Of a stretch of DNA of 24,984 bases, positions 19,901-24,984 are shown piece by piece; the first letter of the stretch is position 1; each line of letters starts with the position of its first letter. A program made the position numbers and the translations under genes. The stretch comes from Amoebophrya sp. AT5.2 (lineage: Eukaryota > Sar > Dinophyceae > Syndiniales > Amoebophryaceae). Below the pieces are notes generated by a model. It saw only the letters and a program-made list of their open reading frames with translations. It was not told the DNA's origin and ran no database searches. The stretch is from contig RXOD01004269.1 of assembly GCA_005223375.1 (NCBI GenBank), positions 1 through 24,984 on the forward strand, written 5' to 3'.

Positions 19901-20885
19901 AGCTGGACCGATCAACACGCTAGGAAATGTCGCGGGCCCGTCTTTAGCGCTACAAGCTTGCCCAGAGTGGGAGGCGGTCATGAACGAAGACGACCCCGAA
20001 AAACTTCTCGAGCGGATGGAGGCTCTGCGCCACGCCCGCGACAAGCACGAGGACAGCACCAAGCGCCGCAAGGTGGAGTCCCCAGCTGCTGACGAGGTAG
20101 CACGGCCAGGCCTCGAGTTCGTCCGGGCAGCAGTCTCCTGCAGCTCTTCTTCGTCGTCCTCCAGTGCTTCGCGCGTGAAAGTAGCTGACCGAGTTACGGT
20201 GCTGGTTCTATCCGATGCCGAGCGGGAGCAAATGAACAAAGACCGTCTTGCCGAGAGGATGGCGGCTTCTGTGCCCGCGTACAGGATAAAGAGCGGCGAT
20301 AGCAAGTACACCGAAAAAATGATCGAGAAGGGGGCGAAAAAGAAGGAAAGCAAGAAGAGAGTGATTGAACCGAGGCAGAAGATCGACATGCGGCCACTCT
20401 CGAAGGTGAAGTGGCTGTTTGATGTTTTGGGGAAGAAATCGCTGGAGTGCTCCATCACGTCGGCCGCTGATGCCGACGACGTCCGGCACACACTCAACTT
20501 GTGGGCAGCGCGACACGCCTACGTCTTCTCGTGCGTGCGTGGAGAGAAGGTGGAAGACTTAGAAGTACGCGGCGAGGATGCAGAGGCTGGCCGCCACGTC
20601 GTGGCGCAATGGGAGTCTATCCTAGCTGCGTGGTCACTCGAAAACACTAGGACGCCCGGCGACAAAGTGCTGAAGAAGAAGATCGAAGAATTTTCCAAGA
20701 TCCCGACCGCGGTCGCGAATCGCTTGCGCCCGCTTGCTTCCGAGGAGGAGGAGGTCTTCAATCACCCAGTCGCGGCGGAGGACGAAGAGGCGGCGCAGCC
20801 GGGTGCCGGGAGTAGCTCGTCCTCCGCCAGCCGAAAGCCAAAGAACAGACTGGCTTTGGATGAAGAAGATGATCTATTGGCGTAG
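16986..20885 (+). CDS. ORF E: transposase-like protein with an RNase-H-like core
   Basis: 1299 residues from ATG 16986 to TAG 20883-20885. The frame is open slightly upstream but with no ATG. The N-terminus is acidic and Ser-rich. Residues about 75-300 carry a hAT-like arrangement: ECDATP (D130), then a hydrophobic strand with AFDSASSN (D238, N243), then FRPCALHGLNK (C268, H271), matching the DDE-fold order of Asp, Asp-x4-N and C-x2-H-x2-N in hAT-type elements. The catalytic Glu was not identified. Near residues 690-730 a W-x2-W...DRKHYASLAKK stretch resembles the last helix of an HMG box (weak). A Lys-rich patch (KGAKKKESKKR) and an acidic Ser-rich tail follow. The ORF is intact, so a recently active or domesticated element is possible. 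Confidence 0.7.
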   Translation: MPLDVDALMREQLALCEAIPDDDDADGLQEGNLDDPSAGGGIVGDGSPASNSSEFLIPPPTDSAAPGVADFEQQKEHVASWFRNARAATKWQSRIYSKVTPLVHDFYRQVSPVLAGSVCATHSTFRIECDATPLGHRTDRKWGQSIDRSAKAMLVAFDVSWLISAAGTALDEDHATRNARAAEWVTFELPVDARLLTSSKEDQQTETEMVFDILASVPGLREMLSSATRPVELLVAFDSASSNIGAAHLFGAWVEELNPNAVVVFRPCALHGLNKTISDSAALLCTSLGFELAAVEKRMHLTARLYGKQANCINEAVDTVARAGRVVAADHSALDPDALAAYRHMVSMLELFDGKNQCEVFPDSGAVHVLASDDDCDTELLQGCEKFLDRGASSFHRVFSKPCTPSLTRFATAAKAAGEQWLMWFFQKSVGGSLSWDEWKRSWASPHIGDGDRFDFADGEEEYRTLCACIALVAYPGNRLQKRVMAKSNRESWAEMAAKYERDIQEVLTLIAGAGVWRLLNVDEGTAELLKTVIGAALRAQFSMTTDEIFLRYSYDRLMNDLHTSSCSDWRTILNRHANALEDGPVLYSDVTQRSVLRLKKMADDLDDCAAVEMLGGFVLSWLKQSRSTLRVEQLRARYQSYMRGIFWKGVSDCSQYLVRSSIHAAKRLAASSQWVESIIPAPKLKRGIDVYVSNTFEVNGLSGWKQWSEELKDSDRKHYASLAKKMHAEAMERHRTAEAERTRNEKAKEFDYISADYRAEFYGALAKFVETHWRQIAAEAAYAERKNYCERRVPRQTPGSVKVRGDISTGIRRRIGQLAKNLAPAKEGLAACSAAPANGLQQDDEHAEIFHEAPASPVAVQSAARLFLVEYEHGDSNGGGIGLGATLAPTRAFLVTSVALNPYNFWGTALEQQGDSSWKLPGKVSADSVVSGSTLANVQGERVYVAGLVGGKVLKVGGRLQVNEKKKPEPEAGPINTLGNVAGPSLALQACPEWEAVMNEDDPEKLLERMEALRHARDKHEDSTKRRKVESPAADEVARPGLEFVRAAVSCSSSSSSSSASRVKVADRVTVLVLSDAEREQMNKDRLAERMAASVPAYRIKSGDSKYTEKMIEKGAKKKESKKRVIEPRQKIDMRPLSKVKWLFDVLGKKSLECSITSAADADDVRHTLNLWAARHAYVFSCVRGEKVEDLEVRGEDAEAGRHVVAQWESILAAWSLENTRTPGDKVLKKKIEEFSKIPTAVANRLRPLASEEEEVFNHPVAAEDEEAAQPGAGSSSSSASRKPKNRLALDEEDDLLA

Positions 20886-20929
20886 TGGTTCCGGGGAGTG
20901 TGGCAGGTACTTGCGGTCCCATTTTTTTG

Positions 20930-21030
20930 CAAACGAAATTTTTATTCTACTCCACGAAATTCGCGAATCCACTCCACGAAATTGCAACGAAATCAAAACG
21001 AATCCCAACGAAATCGCAACGAAATCCAAT
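20930..21030. repeat. CGAAAT-type short repeats downstream of ORF E
   Basis: The 13-base unit ACTCCACGAAATT occurs at 20949-20961 and 20971-20983, followed by CAACGAAATC at 20985-20994, 21007-21016 and 21018-21027. Related CGAAAT words also occur before ORF E near 16693-16708. Confidence 0.7.
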
Positions 21031-21948
21031 AACACGCAAAAGCAAGCCACTTCGACCAAATTCCTAGTTTTTGGCTTGATGTTGGACTATGGTCGGACCC
21101 ATTTTGGACTAGATTTGGACCGGTTTTGGAGATTTCGCGGAGTAAAGATTGACCCCCCCGCGACCATCTGCACATCCGAGAATTGCTGTGCTATCTCCAC
21201 CGCAACCATTCAGGTCTTCCGTTGCGTTCGATGGCAAGCTGGCGTCGCGGGTGTCAGAGGCTGCGACGTGGGTTCCGCAGCGCCTCTCGATGGGGGCAAG
21301 CAAATAGACGCTTTCGTGGCCTTCTCGGAAAGAAGCGAGGCTGTGGCTGGTGCTGCGGCATTTTTTCCAAAAGATAGTCATGGATAGTTGTGCCCCTCTT
21401 TCTGAGCCGCCGCGTGGTTGCATCATGATGAACAAGATCGATCCATTGCGAAGAGTCGTGGCCACCACGCTGCAGGACTGCGGGCAAGGTGTTGTTCGTG
21501 CGCGAAGATCTGACCGCGATCACTTCCGTTCGCTGTTCTTCTGAAAATGCTTCTTAGTTCATCGGCCGAAGATCTTGTGGCGCGATCGCCACTAGTTTGT
21601 GTAGATTTTTTATGTGCAGAAAGCTTGCCGCCAATAGCGATAAGGACTCGACTCCTAGTTAGATTCATCGCCCGCCTTCTTCTGCGGGTTTGTGAGTAGT
21701 TTCGCGCTGTCCTTTTCCCCACGCGAATTCGTATGCCTATCGATGTTTCACTTTCGCCCGACGCTATGGCGAGCAATTTGACCTCTTCGCTGCTGGTCTA
21801 TCGAGTCAAAAAGTCAACAAGCTGGCAGGCAGTGGTAGTGCTACAAGGCATCTATTTCGCACCTAAGATCTTCGGCTGTGTAAGACTAAGAAGCATTTTT
21901 TTTCGTAAGCACGCCTTCGCGTACTTCTTCGCATCGCCGAAAACGCAG

Positions 21949-22477
21949 TGATGCCGGGCGGGCAGAAACGGGTCCTCGAGCGTCGTGTCTCCGACGAGAT
22001 GCGCCAAGCAATGAGGGACGTGAAGCAGCGGCTGAAGCTCCTCGCACATCAGCCCGAAGTCGTCGACCTGGCACTTGAGAAGCTGCTGCTGAACAATGGG
22101 GGCGATGCAGTCGCAGCTTTCGCCGACAAAGAGAGCGCCGAGTACATGATCATCCAAGAGCACGGGGACAAGATCGCGGGCAGAAGCAGCGCCAAAGCCC
22201 CTGGCACGCACGCCGAAGTGAATGCGAAAATCGACCAGAACTTGCCGAAGCAGATGCAACATTCCGCGTCCGGGGGGACGACGATGAAGGGGTTGGTGAG
22301 ATTTTTGAAGGACACCACCCAGGGCGACTTGGATGCATTTACGGGCAACAAATACTCGTACGTCTTCAAGGTCTGCCGGGAAAAATCGAAAGCGGTTCGC
22401 GGGGCTTCTGCTGCCATCGGGGTCATGAAGGAGATGGTGCTTACCCGGATGGTGGGCGAGAGATGGATGAAGATTCT
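21949..22477 (+). CDS. Gene X, predicted exon 2 (unrecognised protein)
   Basis: It starts after an AACGCAG acceptor, with two bases completing the codon split from exon 1 (phase 1). ATG 21951 is the first internal Met and could be the start of a separate gene. The protein is helical and charged (RVSDEMRQAMRDVKQRLKLL, then ALEKLLLNNGGDAVAAFADKE). Codon bias remains strong to about 22477. Exon 3 needs a phase 2 donor: a GC donor after 22477 (GC-AG intron) or a GT donor after 22510. The 11 codons between these two options are AT-rich, which favours the first. The frame otherwise stops at 22653-22655. No domain is recognised. Confidence 0.65.
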
Positions 22478-22718
22478 GCGGGGATGTCGCTACATTTTAT
22501 TGCTGCAAGTGTGGAACCAGGAGCCAGAGCTGATCAAAAAAACGTACTCTGCGTCGCATATGGTCGTATTTTGGGATTCAATTCATACAGCAAAAACCCA
22601 CTCGCATGCCGTATCTCTTGTGCCATTTTCTACCCCGTTGCGAGTCTTTCCGTGATTTATGATTTTTAGCTCGCAGGCTTTGCTTCTTGCTTCGTTTCCC
22701 ATTTTTCTGCACCTACAG
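22478..22718 (+). other. Gene X, predicted intron 2 (possible GC-AG)
   Basis: An AT-rich gap between two strongly coding exons. The acceptor is ACCTACAG ending at 22718. The donor is either GCGGGG at 22478 or GTGGAA at 22511; both give phase 2. Confidence 0.5.
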
Positions 22719-23061
22719 GTACAAAACCGAGAAAAGTACCATCCTGGCCGACCCCGACGACAGCGTCGCGAAGTACACCTACCGGGTCGCGCTTGGGACG
22801 GCCAATGATGAGGAACCGCCGGCCCACGACAACAAGGAGCTTGTGCGGGACTTGCTCAACATCGTGGCCATGAAAAAAGAGGACATGGCGAAGCAATCGA
22901 CCACCAAGGGCAACCTGGAGAAGATGCACGACGCTGCTACGAGCGACGACGTGGAGGGGCTGGGCGACGACATAGTTACCCCGAAGGGGGTGAGCAGCGT
23001 CGACTACCTTCTCCAGGCGATGACGGGGCGTTTCGATGGTGGAATCGATATCCCCATGGTG
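22719..23061 (+). CDS. Gene X, predicted exon 3 (unrecognised protein)
   Basis: One base completes the split codon, then TAC AAA ACC GAG continues a hydrophilic, strongly G/C-biased frame. It ends before GTATAA at 23062 (phase 0; GTGGTA at 23059 is an alternative). The frame would otherwise stop at TAA 23065-23067. The segment includes HDNKELVRDLLNIVAMKKEDM and VSSVDYLLQAMTGRFDGGID. No domain, membrane segment or signal is seen. Confidence 0.65.
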
Positions 23062-23088
23062 GTATAATCTTTCCTAGTACTTAACTAC

Positions 23089-23102
23089 GCATGCGCATGC
23101 GC
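23089..23102. repeat. Perfect 14-bp alternating purine-pyrimidine palindrome
   Basis: CGCATGCGCATGCG equals its own reverse complement. It lies 27 bases inside predicted intron 3 of gene X. Confidence 0.9.
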
Positions 23103-23175
23103 GGCACGTTCGTGGCCTCGTCGAATGTCGCAGCATAGAAACCATTTACCGGGGCGGAGTCTCGTTATTTGCTTT

Positions 23176-23195
23176 AAAAATGACATGTCATTTTT
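23176..23195. repeat. Perfect 20-bp palindrome
   Basis: The arms AAAAATGACA and TGTCATTTTT are exact reverse complements with no spacer. It lies near the middle of predicted intron 3 of gene X. Confidence 0.95.
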
Positions 23196-23444
23196 CGCCA
23201 AGTCCGCGCTCGAACTGGGTCGAGTTTCGTACTCACATCGTTCCCAGCGGAATCTCCTGCCGAGGGGATTCATCGCGGAGAGTGGGCGCGACTGCCACGC
23301 GGTTGGCGCTCGCGAGGGCGCGCAAGCTTCAATGGCCACTCTCAATTTTTGTCGCCTCGAGTAATTCACGAATCCGATTGCACTCCAAGTTCCATGCTGC
23401 CACGCTAGCGGGCTGAAACGAATCCAATTTGCCACTATTTTCAG

Positions 23445-24032
23445 GTGGACGACTTTCGCGTCATCTTGGAGCGCGTGAAAAAATTGAAAGACAAGACTAC
23501 GACCCACGACACGGCGCAGGGTGTGCGTGCGACGAGGTGGAGAACGTCTTGGGGCAGGTGCTGAAGTATTGCGACGGCTTGGTGCCGAACTGCGCGAAGC
23601 CGACTGGGATGCCGGCCCGGACGAAGCTGCAGCTGCTGTGCAATCGACTCATGACCCACATCGACAAGAAGCGCGCGAAAGACCGCGCGACACTCCTCAA
23701 CGACGCGTGGCAGAACGTCATCCATGGCAACAAGCAGGGCGGCACCGCCACGCAAACGAGCATCCAGACCCACCTGGATGCCATTGATGCGATCGACACC
23801 CAGTTCGTCACCCCTGCCCTGAAAAAAGACGACACCTTCCTCAAAGCCGCGAAGCAGGCCCTTTTCTTCCTCCAGGATCCGGACCAGCATTGCAGCCATA
23901 CGCGCGTGGTTTTGGTGTCGCGCGAGTGCAAGGCGTACCAGAAAGAGGCGTACGTGACGAAGCTGCAGTTGGCGTGCTGGAACTTGGCGACGAAGGCAGA
24001 CGTGGCCGCCTTTGAAACAGCAAAGCAAGCCA
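23445..24032 (+). CDS. Gene X, predicted exon 4, with an apparent frameshift
   Basis: It starts GTG GAC GAC after TTTTCAG, phase 0. The first 25 codons (VDDFRVILERVKKLKDK...) are clearly coding, but that frame stops about 36 codons in. From about 23535 the coding frame is the one reading DEVENVLGQVLKYCDG, which then continues strongly to about 24032. The two are joined only if two bases are skipped within the TGCGTGCG stretch near 23524-23531. This may be an assembly error, a true frameshift or a pseudogene mark. The later part is helical with several Cys and His. I end it at 24032, before GTACTG (phase 1), which fits the next acceptor. No family is recognised. Confidence 0.6.
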
Positions 24033-24280
24033 GTACTGCTGTCAACTACAGCCTTACACTTTTCCGCATTCATTTCAAGAGCGCCTTGGGCGCGCTTGTT
24101 TTTATGGCTTGCCATCGATGAAATGGCCCGCCACGTGCTTGAATATATTCGCAGCCACTCCTCTTCCCAGTAGCTTCAGCGATGTGAATCCAGATGCCTT
24201 CTTCCATGTTCCCCCACACGTTTGCGCAATGCGTGTGAGGCTGGCCGACTTAATGCTTCCACTCCAATAAAAATACCCAG
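24033..24280 (+). other. Gene X, predicted intron 4
   Basis: GT-AG intron of 248 bases, phase 1, donor GTACTG, acceptor AAATACCCAG ending at 24280. Codon bias drops sharply at both ends. Confidence 0.55.
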
Positions 24281-24426
24281 ATAACCTCGCGGGAGCGGAG
24301 TCGGCCTACAAGCGCATGGTGAAGTTCGTGTGGGCGAACATGGAGGGGGCTTTGAAGATGTCGGACCAGCTGAAGGCGTTGCAGCGCACGGTCTCCGCGG
24401 CAGCGGAAAACGATGCGGACCAATAC
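24281..24426 (+). CDS. Gene X, predicted exon 5 (unrecognised protein)
   Basis: A short exon below the usual ORF length cut. Two bases complete the split codon, then AAC CTC GCG GGA opens a helical, strongly G/C-biased frame containing YKRMVKFVWANMEGALK and QLKALQRTVSAAAEND. It ends before GTGTAG at 24427 (phase 0). If that GT is not used, the frame stops at TAG 24430-24432 and this is the end of gene X. Confidence 0.5.
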
Positions 24427-24661
24427 GTGTAGATCTGGCGCGGGGGGTGACTGCGATGGCTTCGACGCTTGTGGATCTTGTTTCAGATTCACACCAGCAA
24501 ACACACTTTTCACACGATGATGGATGGATTTTCGAATGGTGAACAACCTGAAAACTATGCGGCAACCAATCAACTCAGCGACAAAAAACAAAAACAAGAA
24601 GCACTCAAAGCACTGAGAAAAGCGGGCAAGTGGATTCATGTGCGCCATGCTTTCTGCCCAG
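24427..24661 (+). other. Gene X, predicted intron 5
   Basis: GT-AG, 235 bases, AT-rich, phase 0, acceptor TTTCTGCCCAG ending at 24661. No gene is seen inside. Confidence 0.4.
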
Positions 24662-24781
24662 CTTGGAGAAATTTTCTCGGGCGCGGCTGACGCTCGCTGG
24701 CATTGGCTCAAGACCGTGGCGCCTTGGTCGGTTTTGGCCATTCTAAACTCGCTGCTGCTGCCGAGTGCGCTGCGTGTGTGA
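24662..24781 (+). CDS. Gene X, possible exon 6
   Basis: After the CCCAG acceptor the frame reads LGEIFSGAADARWHWLKTVAPW and then a hydrophobic run (SVLAILNSLLLPSAL), which could be a short membrane or buried helix. It stops at TGA 24779-24781. A GTGTGTGAAG donor at 24774 could instead lead to a further exon: an acceptor at about 24827 opens a frame to TAA near 24937. The splice chain is weakest here, and I cannot tell whether gene X ends inside the window. From 24782 to 24984 nothing else is called. Confidence 0.35.
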   Translation, partial: LGEIFSGAADARWHWLKTVAPWSVLAILNSLLLPSALRV

Positions 24782-24984
24782 AGCACGGGCAAGAAACTCG
24801 GAGCGGCAGCACGCATCATGCAGGGCTTGATGATAAAGCAGCCGACCCGGCTTGCGCCCTCGAGTTGCCACTGGAATCCCCAATGGCACAGACCCGACTT
24901 ACCCCCAGTTCACTCGATGAACATCGCCGCAAACCCTAAGCGGATAGCCCCCAACCAGATCCCCAAGCCACCGCAGCCCGCGGC

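Larger units (their letters stand above)
16557..21948 (+). other. Gene X, predicted intron 1, hosting ORF E
   Basis: A predicted intron of 5392 bases between a GT at 16557 and AACGCAG ending at 21948. It contains the whole of ORF E plus about 430 bases before it and 1060 bases after it. No terminal inverted repeat or target duplication could be recognised by eye. Both flanks are AT-richer than the exons. From 21060 to 21948 I see no gene. Confidence 0.45.
23062..23444 (+). other. Gene X, predicted intron 3, rich in inverted repeats
   Basis: GT-AG intron of 383 bases, phase 0, donor GTATAA, acceptor CTATTTTCAG ending at 23444. It contains two perfect palindromes (23089-23102 and 23176-23195), smaller hairpins near 23210-23225 and 23249-23270, and a direct repeat around ACGAATCC near 23368 and 23418. 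Confidence 0.6.

Noticed and set aside
21109..21776. Minus-strand ORFs between ORF E and gene X exon 2
   Set aside because: No recognisable content, no codon bias, and stops in the same frames nearby.
1..24984. tRNA, rRNA, CRISPR arrays, bacterial promoters or terminators
   Set aside because: None could be recognised by reading both strands, and the gene structure is eukaryotic.

Overview
The window looks like nuclear DNA from a GC-rich unicellular eukaryote. It holds a eukaryotic GPI-anchor enzyme, genes built from spliced exons with GT-AG (and possibly GC-AG) introns, long low-complexity proteins with nuclear-localisation-like patches, and large introns carrying transposase-like sequence. 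The style resembles alveolates (dinoflagellate or syndinian), but that is inference. There is no sign of a bacterial or viral replicon, and no tRNA, rRNA or CRISPR was seen.

Layout. (1) 1-2519, minus strand: one intronless frame of 839 codons that runs off the left edge. It is clearly the PIG-B/Gpi10 GPI mannosyltransferase III. (2) 2520-3478: divergent intergenic region. (3) 3479-14057, plus strand: four long open segments whose splice sites and phases fit together (exons 3479-4111, 5295-6741, 9242-10654, 10969-14057). They would encode one unrecognised protein of about 2193 residues, called gene Y here. A short intact ORF (7909-8328) lies inside its second intron. (4) 14058-16243: mostly unassigned sequence. 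(5) From 16244 to near the right end, plus strand: a second multi-exon gene of unknown family, called gene X here (exons near 16244-16556, 21949-22477/22510, 22719-23061, 23445-24032, 24281-24426 and 24662 onward). Its first intron, about 5.4 kb, contains a complete 1299-residue ORF (16986-20885) with an RNase-H-like transposase signature, called ORF E here.

The most unusual signal is a short odd-centred palindrome, TGAAA-G/C-TTTCA, usually extended to 13-17 bp. It occurs 11 times, and every copy lies between 3134 and 14477: within gene Y or a few hundred bases either side. Copies fall in introns, in flanks, at one predicted 3' splice site, and inside two exons in different reading frames. 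None was found in the left 3.1 kb or the right 10.5 kb. Gene Y therefore looks like a marked unit: a domesticated or mobile element, or a gene with a dedicated dimeric DNA-binding site. The same introns and upstream stretches also contain many short hexanucleotide tandem duplications of different sequence.

Apart from PIG-B and the transposase-like core of ORF E, no protein family was recognised. All exon joins are predictions from splice-site dinucleotides, phase and coding character.
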